Of a stretch of DNA of 62,863 bases, positions 8,596 to 16,802 are shown piece after piece. The stretch spans positions 1-62,863 of the forward strand of contig JABDAT010000004.1 in assembly GCA_013288985.1 (NCBI GenBank), in the 5' to 3' direction. Each line of letters opens with the position of its first letter. Within the stretch, counting starts at the first letter, position 1. Below the pieces are notes generated by a model. The model ran no database searches. It was given only the letters and a program-made list of their open reading frames with translations, and was not told the origin of the DNA. The position numbers and the translations under genes are program-made. The DNA is from Alphaproteobacteria bacterium. Its GTDB lineage: Bacteria; Pseudomonadota; Alphaproteobacteria; Rickettsiales; JABCZZ01.

Positions 8596-8670
8596 GCCGC
8601 TATAGCTCAGGGGCAGAGCACGTCATTGGTAATGACGGGGTCGCATGTTCGATTCATGCTAGCGGCACCA
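8596..8670 (+). tRNA. tRNA-Thr, anticodon GGT
   Basis: A full cloverleaf of 75 nt including the encoded CCA. The acceptor stem GCCGCTA pairs with TAGCGGC. The D arm is GCTC-AGGGGCA-GAGC, the anticodon stem CGTCA/TGACG surrounds TTGGTAA with anticodon GGT, and the T arm is GCATG-TTCGATT-CATGC. The 3' part from the anticodon loop onward is the left attachment repeat of the island, so the 3' half was probably supplied by the element. Confidence 0.95.
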
Positions 8671-8671
8671 T
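8625..8671. repeat. attL: left 47-bp attachment repeat
   Basis: It runs from ATTGGTAATGACGG in the anticodon loop of tRNA-Thr to one base past the CCA. It is identical to 22151-22197. Confidence 0.85.
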
Positions 8672-8724
8672 TTTAATAAATATAAATTGCCCTGATTAAG
8701 CCGTTTATTTGGCTTGGAGCATTT

Positions 8725-9417
8725 TTATCCTATATATTCCCTAAATAAGACCTTTGCATAATTTTTACCGTAGAATCCGATAATAACTTTGCTAAACGCA
8801 ATTAGCATTAAATATGTGAGCAATGTACAGATGCTGATTAACACCGCCAAATAAATCTTAACGTATGTACTGAAGAAAACTATATTGATAATAGAAAAAC
8901 ATATTCCAAGGACTGCCCCGCCAATTACATTTCGCATCGCTCCATATTCAATATTATGTTGTAATAAGAAGGAGTTTTTATGCAGTTTTTTTCTAATAAG
9001 CGCCATCGTTTCAACAATTCTTGTGCGCGCTGAATTTTCGTCTTTGGTTTCCTCTTTTTTAGTAGGTAATTTAATATTAAAATCGTGAGAAACTTTATCA
9101 CGAAATTTATTTTTATAGTCATCACTATAGGTTTTATCTCCGAACATCATAAACGTTGTTGTGGGCATTTGTGATTCTTCTTTGAAATACGCACGTTCAA
9201 ACACATTTTTGCCAAATAATCGACCTGTTTCAGATAAAAAATATAAGCATACACCTGATATAGTCAGATTGGATATAATCTTAGCACCCAAAACACCGCC
9301 AACAAATTTTGCAAATTCCTCACTTACGAAGAAGTGGTTAAATACCATTATTGGAAGAATGATTGAAAAAATAGCAGGTAAAATACGTCCCTTTAAAGCA
9401 TAAGCACTGAATACCAT
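8725..9417 (-). CDS. Four-helix membrane protein in the hydrolase operon, candidate effector
   Basis: A 230-aa product with two hydrophobic segments at the N-terminus (about 10-28 and 37-60), a soluble central region (about 65-155; charged, rich in Lys/Asp/Glu), and two more segments near the C-terminus (about 163-187 and 189-215). No family is recognised. It is the last gene of a three-gene minus-strand operon, starting 1 bp after the stop of the 287-aa metallo-hydrolase. Two helix pairs around a soluble core resemble, in topology only, 4TM effectors of bacterial conflict systems. Toxicity or pore formation is inference. Confidence 0.75.
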   Translation of the reverse strand: MVFSAYALKGRILPAIFSIILPIMVFNHFFVSEEFAKFVGGVLGAKIISNLTISGVCLYFLSETGRLFGKNVFERAYFKEESQMPTTTFMMFGDKTYSDDYKNKFRDKVSHDFNIKLPTKKEETKDENSARTRIVETMALIRKKLHKNSFLLQHNIEYGAMRNVIGGAVLGICFSIINIVFFSTYVKIYLAVLISICTLLTYLMLIAFSKVIIGFYGKNYAKVLFREYIG

Positions 9418-9418
9418 A

Positions 9419-10282
9419 TTAAATCCATACTCTCTGGGGTTTTGTCACTTCAAGTCGAGTTGGACCCCATGACCCTTGATGAAAATCAAAAGTAATTTCT
9501 CCATCACTTCGTGTGGTAAGTACATGGCGAATTTTCTCATTTCTGAATGGCCCACCTTTTTTTGCAATACGTCTGTAAAAAGGAATAGTTTTTTGCGTAT
9601 CGTATTGATAGCCCTTATCAGAAATCACAACATAATAAACATTAGAGAGATATTGGATTGCCTCTTCACAGCAAGCAGGTTCGCGCCCATGGTGTGGTGC
9701 AACAAATACATTTGTTTCTGATAAAGCTTTCCTAAAAGCATCATTTTTTAACAACTCTTTGCATCCAGCGCGCTCTAAATCTCCCGTAAACATAACGCCT
9801 ATGCCATGACATTTTAAGAAAACGATCATGCTTAAATTATTTTCATCATCAAATGTTGGATAATCATTATTAAATAACTGATACTTCATGCCAGTAAATT
9901 GGGGCCATGCAGGTTGCCCCAAGAGAGTGCCGCCTCCAGAAAAAGTTGTATCTATGGTTTTAACTAACCGTTCAATGCCCGCCCCCATTCCATCTTCACT
10001 TTTAAGTCTTTTGATTGTCGATGATGTCACCGAAGTATTACGAAACAGCCACTGCACATTAATTATATCAAAAAGATCATTTGCTCCGCTTACATGGTCT
10101 TCATCATAATTTGTGATTGCTAACATTTCGATTGAGGATACATTTTGCTGCTTTAAATACGTACCTGGTTTCCATCCCGTTGTTGCGTTGTGCCCACAAT
10201 CTATCATCATGCGAGCACCATTATCATCCGTTAACAACGCACATGCGCCATGTTCAACATCAAAGATCTGTAATTTTACCAT
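9419..10282 (-). CDS. MBL-fold metallo-hydrolase, ComEC-like, atypical first ligand
   Basis: A 287-aa cytoplasmic protein with no signal peptide. It follows the ComEC-type metallo-beta-lactamase pattern: an N-terminal strand with FDVEHGACALLTD, IDCGHN, then the metal motif NYDEDH (58-63) where most relatives have HxHxDH or HxDxDH, a GD motif (Asp168 in FTGDLE), and APHHGR (His197, His198). Asn at the first His position is unusual and may alter metal binding. Likely chemistry is phosphodiester hydrolysis, judged from the fold. The gene is 15 bp downstream of a second MBL gene and is followed by the membrane-protein gene. Confidence 0.8.
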   Translation of the reverse strand: MVKLQIFDVEHGACALLTDDNGARMMIDCGHNATTGWKPGTYLKQQNVSSIEMLAITNYDEDHVSGANDLFDIINVQWLFRNTSVTSSTIKRLKSEDGMGAGIERLVKTIDTTFSGGGTLLGQPAWPQFTGMKYQLFNNDYPTFDDENNLSMIVFLKCHGIGVMFTGDLERAGCKELLKNDAFRKALSETNVFVAPHHGREPACCEEAIQYLSNVYYVVISDKGYQYDTQKTIPFYRRIAKKGGPFRNEKIRHVLTTRSDGEITFDFHQGSWGPTRLEVTKPQRVWI

Positions 10283-10297
10283 TATAGCATCCTGTTA

Positions 10298-11140
10298 TTA
10301 ATTTTCTTTTGTAAGCGACCAACTTCCGCCGTCTTTCAGTTCAGCGCACATATGTCCCTGCTCATCAGTACGATAAACTTTATTACCTTTATTTGACCCT
10401 TTGGAGTGTTTCTCGTAATATTCGAGCGCTTTTTCATGTGGATGACCATGGGCATTGTCACCAACTGATAAAATGGTCATATCCGGATTTTTAGTGCGTA
10501 TATGATGGGTATAGTAATAGTCATCATTTGGGTCATCGAAATACGTGAGTGAGCCATGATGGCTTCCTAAAAGCAATGAGCAGGATAAATCACTGTCGTC
10601 ATAATGTTTATGAATATGTTTCCATGTCGCGGCGTCCGTATCACCCGTTAGAAGAATACTTCCATGATTAATATCATTTACCCTATCACGATGCACCACT
10701 TTTACCACGATGCTTTGAGCATTAGCATTATCGGCTAAATCATCATTTTTTGAATTTAGTATGCGTAATCGTGTATTTCCATAATCGTAACGCGTCTTCC
10801 ATTTCACCTCTGTAAAACCAATCTTGCGACGAAGTTCCATATATTGTCTGTATTCAGTGCTGTCTGGTGTTGTACCTATAACGCCAGAATCCCAGATATG
10901 TTTAATGGGGAACCATTCATGGACTTTTTTAATACCACGCATGTGGTCAGCATCACGATGAGAGCAGATAAACACATCAATATTTGTAAGCCAACCAATG
11001 TGCTCTGCTATATAACCAAGCACCATATCTTCATTGTCATTGGTAACATTGCAATCATATAAGAAGATTTTGCCGTTATCGAGCTGCAACAATGTCATAT
11101 TGCCTTGACCAACATTAATAAAATGCGCTTTTGTTGGCAT
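10298..11140 (-). CDS. MBL-fold metallo-hydrolase, ComEC-like, first gene of operon
   Basis: A 280-aa protein. FINVGQGNMTLLQ and LYDCNV open the fold. The metal motif HRDADH (61-66) matches the HxDxDH form common in ComEC-type domains. LLTGDTD (Asp167), LGSHHGS (His194, His195) and a late NAHGHPHEKALEYY segment complete the site. Only low similarity to the next gene is visible, so the two are distant paralogues or independent recruits. There is no transmembrane channel domain, so this is not a DNA-uptake ComEC. The promoter region 11141-11213 has a near-palindrome CCTTATAAA...TTTATAAAGG that could bind a regulator. Confidence 0.82.
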   Translation of the reverse strand: MPTKAHFINVGQGNMTLLQLDNGKIFLYDCNVTNDNEDMVLGYIAEHIGWLTNIDVFICSHRDADHMRGIKKVHEWFPIKHIWDSGVIGTTPDSTEYRQYMELRRKIGFTEVKWKTRYDYGNTRLRILNSKNDDLADNANAQSIVVKVVHRDRVNDINHGSILLTGDTDAATWKHIHKHYDDSDLSCSLLLGSHHGSLTYFDDPNDDYYYTHHIRTKNPDMTILSVGDNAHGHPHEKALEYYEKHSKGSNKGNKVYRTDEQGHMCAELKDGGSWSLTKEN

Positions 11141-11328
11141 TACACACGCCCTTATAAAAATTTATAAAGGTTCGATATAGAATTGATATTTAATATTTCA
11201 AGGGTAGTTGAACTCAAATTTTAAATTCGCCCTTTAGTTTAGTTAAGCAAATTTTGCATAAATACCGATATAAGTTGCTCCCAATAAAAAACTGCTTTGC
11301 CACTGCGCAAAAGTAACATATCTTTCTC

Positions 11329-11531
11329 ACAGAGCCAGTGATTCTGGTTCCGGGTCTTTGAAAACCCTCGATGAACGGTAAGGCATCAAACCGTGATTGG
11401 TGCCGTCTCTCGACCTTTGGGTCGGGCCGACGGCGCACATATAACAGGCCTATGGCTGAAAACGCCGTGGCTGTTTCATCGCAGCTTTCAAACGACCCGA
11501 TCACCACCGAGATTATCTCGGTGGTTTCTCT
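11329..11531 (+). ncRNA. Predicted structured RNA or leader before the lipoprotein genes
   Basis: The segment folds by eye into nested helices. A long-range stem pairs CGGGTC/TTTGAA (11351-11362) with TTCAAA/GACCCG (about 11487-11499). Inside it CGATGAA (about 11369) pairs with TTCATCG (about 11475). Enclosed hairpins include ACGGT/ACCGT, a long arm GTGC-CGTC with CGACC/GGTCG on top, and AACAG/CTGTT. A 5' hairpin GAGCCAG/CTGGTTC precedes it. It ends in a strong hairpin, CACCACCGAGA / TCTCGGTGGT. It lies 20 bp before a ribosome site and lipoprotein gene, so it may be a riboswitch-like leader or a separate RNA. No known class is recognised. Confidence 0.55.
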
Positions 11532-11550
11532 TAACGTTCGGGAGGTTGTT

Positions 11551-11769
11551 ATGAAAATAAACCAAATTCTTATTATAGCGATAATTGCTGCGGGTCTTTC
11601 TGGCTGTGCCAATTCAGGACAACAGCCGACATTAGTAATGCTCCAAAATCCACAAACCAAAGAGATAGTTAAATGTGATGACGACATTTATGCGAAAACA
11701 AAAACATGTGCAGAAGCTTACGAAAAAGGAGGATGGGTACGATTAGGAGCCTATGTACCTAAATTTTGA
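11551..11769 (+). CDS. Small lipoprotein
   Basis: A 72-aa product with a signal peptide and lipobox LSGC (MKINQILIIAIIAAGLSGC). The mature part is about 53 residues with two further Cys and ends in GAYVPKF. The start at 11551 follows GGGAGG, a good ribosome site. An upstream in-frame extension would read through the structured RNA and is rejected. A second lipoprotein gene follows after 10 bp. Confidence 0.75.
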   Translation: MKINQILIIAIIAAGLSGCANSGQQPTLVMLQNPQTKEIVKCDDDIYAKTKTCAEAYEKGGWVRLGAYVPKF

Positions 11770-11779
11770 GTGAATATTT

Positions 11780-12262
11780 ATGAAACGGAACTTGATTCTA
11801 ACCATACTTATTATTGGCCTCTCTGCCTGTCAGCCAATACAGCAAAAATCTTGGTATAAAGAAGGGGCAACACAACAGGATTTTGCAATGGATATGGGGC
11901 AATGTAGGGCCCAAGCATTTAGTATAAGTGGGGGAAGCTTATTGCAAATAGCAATAGTTCAGAATGCTTGTATGCAGGGTAAGGGTTGGAGCCTACAACA
12001 GCAAATGAATGCGGTGTCTGCTGATTCTGCCCCTGCAGTTGTTACAAATTCCAGTGAGGGCTGTATTTTGGATGAAGGTAAGGTCGTATACCCTTTAGAT
12101 AAAGTTCTATATTGCAGCAAAGAACATTTAAATCTGGCGGCAATAGCGTCTGGAGTATCACCACCGAATCGAACTGGGCACGGCTGTGTTTTAGAAAAAG
12201 GCGATGTAATATTACCGCTGAGCCTTTTGCTTTATTGTGATCCTGGGCATATACGCCGTTAA
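11780..12262 (+). CDS. Lipoprotein with two GC-x-L...YC repeat units
   Basis: A 160-aa product with signal peptide and lipobox LSAC. After WYKEGATQQDFAMDMGQCRAQA, a segment style common in small phage/island lipoproteins, two similar units follow: GCILDEGKVVYPLDKVLYC and GCVLEKGDVILPLSLLLYC, each bracketed by Cys and likely disulfide-stabilised. It pairs with the preceding 72-aa lipoprotein. The role may be surface or envelope modification of the host by the element; this is inference. Confidence 0.75.
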   Translation: MKRNLILTILIIGLSACQPIQQKSWYKEGATQQDFAMDMGQCRAQAFSISGGSLLQIAIVQNACMQGKGWSLQQQMNAVSADSAPAVVTNSSEGCILDEGKVVYPLDKVLYCSKEHLNLAAIASGVSPPNRTGHGCVLEKGDVILPLSLLLYCDPGHIRR

Positions 12263-12819
12263 TTTAAGTGTTACGGTAAGTAACTGTAAAATGTTCTCTA
12301 CCAGAGCCATTTCTATTAGAATTCATGATTTTTAATCAATGGAAAATCAAAAAATGGTTGCGGGTGCTTACGGAGAAATACTGCAGGATGTCCCGCGATA
12401 ATCTGATTTCTTCAAAATAATCAAATTTACTGCTCCAGATAAAGTTCCCAGTCTATATGGGAATGAATACAGCTTCTTAATTGAACTTTTCAATTTTATT
12501 CAAAAAACAGCAAAATGGTTACGGGCGCATACGAGAGAATGTTGCCGGATGTCTGATGTTATCTTGCGTTCTTAAATCAGTTTTATCGTACCAGTAATCG
12601 GAGCTCACTTGTATATAGGGTAAGCTCTATACAAGATTTCTTATTACATAACAGATTGTTACTCTAAGGTAGTCGCGAGCGGGGGTAGTACAGGGGGAGC
12701 GCCAGTATAAAAACGGACTGGGCGGACTGGGTTTATTCCGATAACATTCTTTCTTATAAAAAAAGAACCACACTAAAGTACCATACTCAAAGAACATCAC
12801 TCAGGTCGCTCGGTCCGTT
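12263..12819. repeat. Gene-free 557 bp with two imperfect 45-bp repeats, possible replication origin
   Basis: Two diverged copies of an AAAATGGTT-RCGGG-YGC... sequence lie at 12350-12395 and 12511-12555, both ending near GGATGTC. A tandem GGACTGGGCGGACTGGG follows near 12714-12731. The stretch lies just beyond the 3' end of the primase-helicase gene. Repeats next to a replication gene suggest iterons, but the match is imperfect and no origin class is recognised. Confidence 0.4.
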
Positions 12820-15204
12820 TTATCTGAACGGGACACCGTCTTGTGATGCGTGCAATAGACTAATGCCTTTATAACAAGGGGTTCGTTTATCTGCCCCACG
12901 AGGTCTTGTCGGATGTACTTTAGGGAATGCTTCGCGCAGCTTCTTGGTAAATAGTTCTTTTGTTCCTGTCGATGTATTGCCATTTTTTACACACCAATAT
13001 TTATATGCCTCAAACAGGGAGTCTTTGGTAACGAATTCTCTTGGCCCCAGAACACAGCACTCAGATACGAAGCTGCGAATCGGTGCACTAAGGGTCATTA
13101 TCGTTTGTCGTGCTTCTGACGATGAGGAGGGTTCTATGAAGTGACCTCTTTCCCGTAACCGCCGCCATCCGACAATAGCCCAGTGAAGAATACCTGTCAT
13201 TTCGGGAATAAGTTTTTCAAGTAAGCCGGAATCTTCACGACCGAGGAAGCTTTGATGCATCTGGAGAATTATAAAGCGATTCCCTAGGGCACCACTACTA
13301 TCGGAAAAACAGGGTAGCTCGTTTGTTATAATAAAAAACCGTGCGGCAATCCGACCTTCCCACGTCGCCTTATATTTACGCTGAACTGATACGCTGTCTT
13401 CTCCACTTATGCGCAGCAAGGTTTCTGCTATGGATGCAGTATCGGATTTTCGTCCAAGACGCATGTCCGAAATAACTGCAAGCTGGCGTCCAATTAAGGG
13501 CTGTAACCCGAAATTTTCACCTAATCCATTAAGCGTAGGAGAACAAACATTCCGTTCACCCACAAGACGTTGGAGAATACGAGCTATTGTTCCCTTCCCT
13601 GACCTTGTGGGGCCGATAAGCAGAAAGATTTTCTGCTGAGAAGTATCAGGTATCAGAAGGTAGCCAAATATTTCCTGCAAAGCTGAAATTGCCTTAATGT
13701 CCCTCGGCCATACTTCTTTGAGAAAGGCTAACCATTTCACAGGCTCCGAAGCATTCTGGTCATAATCAAAATCGAGCGCGTTCCGGGTAAAGAATGTAGG
13801 GGAAGAAGGTAACAATTTGTCTGTTGGAAGGTGCAGTAAGCCATTACGGACAGCAATAATTTCGTGTGCAGGAAGTTGTTCATCACGACCAATCCATGCA
13901 GGAGGAGATACATTTTCTCGGTCTAAATGGGCGATCGCTTGTAAGGCTTCCAGCGTATTGGCGACCTTATTTTTATTAGGCTGGAATGGAACAGGGGGCT
14001 TATCCAACTGATATTGCACGCTGCGGTCAAGAAAATGCCACATCCATGCACGAACAGTTCCATCCTCAATTTCCCGGTAGCAGCCCCCATCATATTCTAG
14101 AAAATCGCCATTATACCGTTTAAGGCTAACATGTTCGCGCGCAATAAACTCACGGGCGCATAACATAGGGTCATTGTGATTGAGTATTGGGCCGGGCCGG
14201 GGTTGACGTTCTAATGCACGATTTATCTGACGTTCAGCATACTTTTGGGGAGTGTGCTCCCCCTTTTCGTAGATGTGGGCACTAATGCCAAGCTCGCGGT
14301 TTAGCAGGATACCCAGAATTTTTTCATCAGGCACATCTGCCTTAATCAGCGTACAACACACCCAAAACACTGCATCGCTTCTATCGCCATCAAAATCGTA
14401 TTCTGGCGTTAGGCCATGAAGACATACTGCGGTAACCTTGTTTCTTTTTTCCTCGTCCAGTCTTGAAAGGTCAAGCGTTTCAGGTCGTACAGTGATGGAG
14501 GGCACATTCTGGATATTGTTTTGAGCTTTGTGCTTATCCGTAGTGACTCGTATTGGTACAGACGCAGTAAATTGATTCAGGGAATAAGAGTGTTCTGTCA
14601 TCTCTACCACATCTGCCAGCGCAGGCACGCGCCCCTTGCTGGCCTTCTTTTTGTTGGGAATATTGATAGTGCCCGGCAAACGCATAATGCGGTCAATGTT
14701 CTGACAGTTATCGCCGCCAAGCGTGTTCGCAAGATGGATATTATAGCGCTCTACTTCTGCTGCCTTAGTCAAATCGCCATCAATCAGCACGGGTTCTTTA
14801 AGTTTCCAGAACGCCTGATATCCGCCGCCACTGAAATTGATAATCGTGGGCACTGGAATTCCGTCCGGAGGATTACGCAGTAAATCCAATATTCTGACTT
14901 GCTCATCTTTAATATCTTCACCAGCGCGGGGGTCTATATCCACATGCAGCTCGCGCACTTCTTTGATGTCAGTTTTTTCAGCCTTTTTATCGCGGAGTGT
15001 GATGGTAGGGTTTACGTGGAAATATAAATTCTCCTTACCGTTGCGAGTGGCAATCCAGTCGTATAAGGCAGTGGTATTATTTAAGTCTGAAAATGCTTTG
15101 GCCGTCAGCGTGCCAGTCTCAGGGTGTATTGCAACTAAGATGCAGTTGGTATCATACCACTTTAAAAAATCGACTGCTTGCTCGTTATTAGGCTGTATTG
15201 TCAT
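12820..15204 (-). CDS. Primase-helicase (AEP-type primase, D5/SF3 helicase)
   Basis: The 794-aa protein likely starts and drives replication of the excised element. The N-terminal archaeo-eukaryotic/RepB-like primase carries the catalytic acidic pair in HVDIDP (Asp89, Asp91), SGGGYQAFW (about 125-133) and DRIMRLPGTIN. The middle region is D5_N-like. The C-terminal SF3 helicase has Walker A GPTRSGKGT (531-539), a Walker B-like AVISDM, and the sensor segment FFIITNELP. Such fusions are typical of P4-like satellites and phage-plasmid elements. It lies 79 bp downstream of the AlpA-like gene, probably in its transcript. Confidence 0.9.
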   Translation of the reverse strand: MTIQPNNEQAVDFLKWYDTNCILVAIHPETGTLTAKAFSDLNNTTALYDWIATRNGKENLYFHVNPTITLRDKKAEKTDIKEVRELHVDIDPRAGEDIKDEQVRILDLLRNPPDGIPVPTIINFSGGGYQAFWKLKEPVLIDGDLTKAAEVERYNIHLANTLGGDNCQNIDRIMRLPGTINIPNKKKASKGRVPALADVVEMTEHSYSLNQFTASVPIRVTTDKHKAQNNIQNVPSITVRPETLDLSRLDEEKRNKVTAVCLHGLTPEYDFDGDRSDAVFWVCCTLIKADVPDEKILGILLNRELGISAHIYEKGEHTPQKYAERQINRALERQPRPGPILNHNDPMLCAREFIAREHVSLKRYNGDFLEYDGGCYREIEDGTVRAWMWHFLDRSVQYQLDKPPVPFQPNKNKVANTLEALQAIAHLDRENVSPPAWIGRDEQLPAHEIIAVRNGLLHLPTDKLLPSSPTFFTRNALDFDYDQNASEPVKWLAFLKEVWPRDIKAISALQEIFGYLLIPDTSQQKIFLLIGPTRSGKGTIARILQRLVGERNVCSPTLNGLGENFGLQPLIGRQLAVISDMRLGRKSDTASIAETLLRISGEDSVSVQRKYKATWEGRIAARFFIITNELPCFSDSSGALGNRFIILQMHQSFLGREDSGLLEKLIPEMTGILHWAIVGWRRLRERGHFIEPSSSSEARQTIMTLSAPIRSFVSECCVLGPREFVTKDSLFEAYKYWCVKNGNTSTGTKELFTKKLREAFPKVHPTRPRGADKRTPCYKGISLLHASQDGVPFR

Positions 15205-15283
15205 ATCCGATTCTTCTTAAAAAATGTGTGTGTTGTCTCTCATACGGGCACCATCGGTTCCGTATTCAAGTAGGCTACTTGTC

Positions 15284-15562
15284 TTATGCTGATTGTGTGT
15301 GCCTTGCCTTTGCTGCACGCTGCGCTAATGCCTTACGTGCGATAGCCTCAACGCTGGCAGAATTCATGTCGCGGTTCTGCATACGGGATGCAATCCACTC
15401 ATCAATTTCTTTTTCCACAAATGCTATACGTTGTGCCCCAACTTGCACAGAGCGCGGGAATTTACCCTGCTCCATAAGCCGGTATATATGGACTTTGCTA
15501 TAGGGAATTCGGTCGATCACTTCATCGAGGGTTATCAGACGGACGTTAGCGGTGTTGGACAT
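15284..15562 (-). CDS. AlpA-family regulator / excisionase-like protein
   Basis: The 92-aa product has the MerR-like winged HTH typical of AlpA and excisionases: RLITLDEVIDRIPYSKVHIYRLMEQGKFPRSVQVG followed by VEKEIDEWI. The C-terminal 30 residues are Ala/Arg-rich. In P4-like elements such proteins promote excision or activate integrase and replication genes. Position directly upstream of the primase-helicase fits that role. A perfect palindrome just upstream may be its operator. Confidence 0.85.
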   Translation of the reverse strand: MSNTANVRLITLDEVIDRIPYSKVHIYRLMEQGKFPRSVQVGAQRIAFVEKEIDEWIASRMQNRDMNSASVEAIARKALAQRAAKARHTQSA

Positions 15563-15592
15563 ATCTTTTACCTCAAGTAATGTTTAACTCAA

Positions 15593-15603
15593 GGTACTGT
15601 ACC
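15593..15603. promoter_or_regulatory. Palindrome GGTACTGTACC upstream of the AlpA-like gene
   Basis: A perfect 5+1+5 palindrome lies 31-41 bp upstream of the AlpA-like start codon, where it could overlap the promoter. Operator function is inferred from position. Confidence 0.4.
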
Positions 15604-15644
15604 GTTGCTTGTAAGTGTCCGCCCGGAGTTTAATCGGCATAAAT

Positions 15645-16025
15645 TCATGCCGATAGATTTGCTTTTTCATATATCTGCTTTTCGAGCTTAAATAAAAAAT
15701 GCCAAATTTTATCAATTGCACGCGCAGTGCTTTTATCAATGCCCCTAGTGGTACAGGCGTATCCTACTATATCACGAGCGTAAGTTAGGAATGACAAAGG
15801 ATTCTTACACATATCGGGTTCCAAATCCTCTAGTACCAGTTCAAGACCTATTCTAGTCATCGCAAATCGATGCAGGTCATACAAATTATCGCCAGCACAA
15901 TCATCTGAATCATACACATCATGCAGCTCTTGGAGCAATTCTATGACGTCTTTATGCTTCCAGTTTTTCCAGCCGTATTTCTTCCAGTATTGAACGGGGT
16001 TATTTCTAATCTCAATTACTTTCAT
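15645..16025 (-). CDS. Hypothetical island protein
   Basis: The start at 16025 gives 126 aa and has a good GGAG site six bases upstream. A longer start at 16067 lacks one. The sequence (MKVIEIRNNPVQYWKKYGW...) is helical, Trp/Tyr-rich and soluble, with no motif I recognise. An 8-bp inverted repeat (15633-15640 / 15647-15654) straddles the stop codon and could be a weak terminator. A GGAGTTTAATCG-like string occurs both after this gene and in the gap before it (near 16095), suggesting a duplicated spacer. Confidence 0.6.
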   Translation of the reverse strand: MKVIEIRNNPVQYWKKYGWKNWKHKDVIELLQELHDVYDSDDCAGDNLYDLHRFAMTRIGLELVLEDLEPDMCKNPLSFLTYARDIVGYACTTRGIDKSTARAIDKIWHFLFKLEKQIYEKANLSA

Positions 16026-16115
16026 AATTTTCTCCACTAAGTGTTTATGCCAATTTGGCATTCTCATCTTAAGAAGAGAATTGAAGTTATTTCCCGGAGT
16101 TTAATCGATATAATT

Positions 16116-16802
16116 TCAAACCCAATAGCTAGGTGCGTTGAGTAATTTTTTAAAATCATTGTGTTCTAGTACCGTACGAACTTGCTCAGGTTTCATCTCT
16201 TTATTGGCAGTAAGCACATCACAGCAAAATTTGGTAAACGAATTTCCGGCTTCGTAGGTGCCTTCTTTAAAGTATGGGTTCGGTTTTTTACCCTTAATAT
16301 TATTATCGCGCCAGAAATGTGCAACGGATTGGACAGCCATTTCCATCCAAAGGGGTAGAGGTCTATTCCCTGCTGTGCCTTTAACCTGTACTATCTTGTC
16401 CGTAATATCCCGCAACTCTGTCAGCCCGGAAATAAGATCAGGTAAACGGTCATTATAATCAGCATATGATAATACCTCTACCAGATGCCAAGTATTACGC
16501 TTTCCAGACTTGTCATCCTCCACAATATCAATAATTTCACTAAGAAGTTTTGCTACTTGCTTTAGTTTCTTCCGAGTTTGCTTCCATTCAGGTAAATCCT
16601 TTGGAACTATTAATTTTCCAGATTCAGAAGCTATACCAGAGCCATATTTTGGTGCCACTTCAACTTTGAATAAGACCTGACACAATGCGGCACAGCATTC
16701 CGCGTCTTGTTGCAACTCTGGATATTTTTGCAGGAGCTGCTTCGCAGATTCTTCGCGCACGCGTGTCCAGCGTTTCATAAATTCTTCTAATTGTTTATTC
16801 AC
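16116..16802 (-). CDS. Hypothetical protein coupled to the integrase
   Basis: A 228-aa, mostly helical soluble protein. Its start overlaps the integrase stop by 8 bp, so the two are translationally coupled. No recognisable domain. WMEMAVQSVAHFWRDNN and GNSFTKFCCDVL are its most distinctive stretches. It may assist integration or be another island function; I cannot tell. Confidence 0.7.
   Translation of the reverse strand: MNKQLEEFMKRWTRVREESAKQLLQKYPELQQDAECCAALCQVLFKVEVAPKYGSGIASESGKLIVPKDLPEWKQTRKKLKQVAKLLSEIIDIVEDDKSGKRNTWHLVEVLSYADYNDRLPDLISGLTELRDITDKIVQVKGTAGNRPLPLWMEMAVQSVAHFWRDNNIKGKKPNPYFKEGTYEAGNSFTKFCCDVLTANKEMKPEQVRTVLEHNDFKKLLNAPSYWV

Noticed and set aside
9419..11140. Antibiotic beta-lactamase function for the two MBL proteins
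   Set aside because: There is no signal peptide, and the HxDxDH-type motifs match ComEC-like hydrolases instead of secreted beta-lactamases.
11214..11687. Minus-strand frame of about 157 codons across the structured RNA
   Set aside because: It has no good ribosome site and an Arg/Cys-rich composition, and it is the reverse complement of paired stems. The nested helices explain the sequence better.
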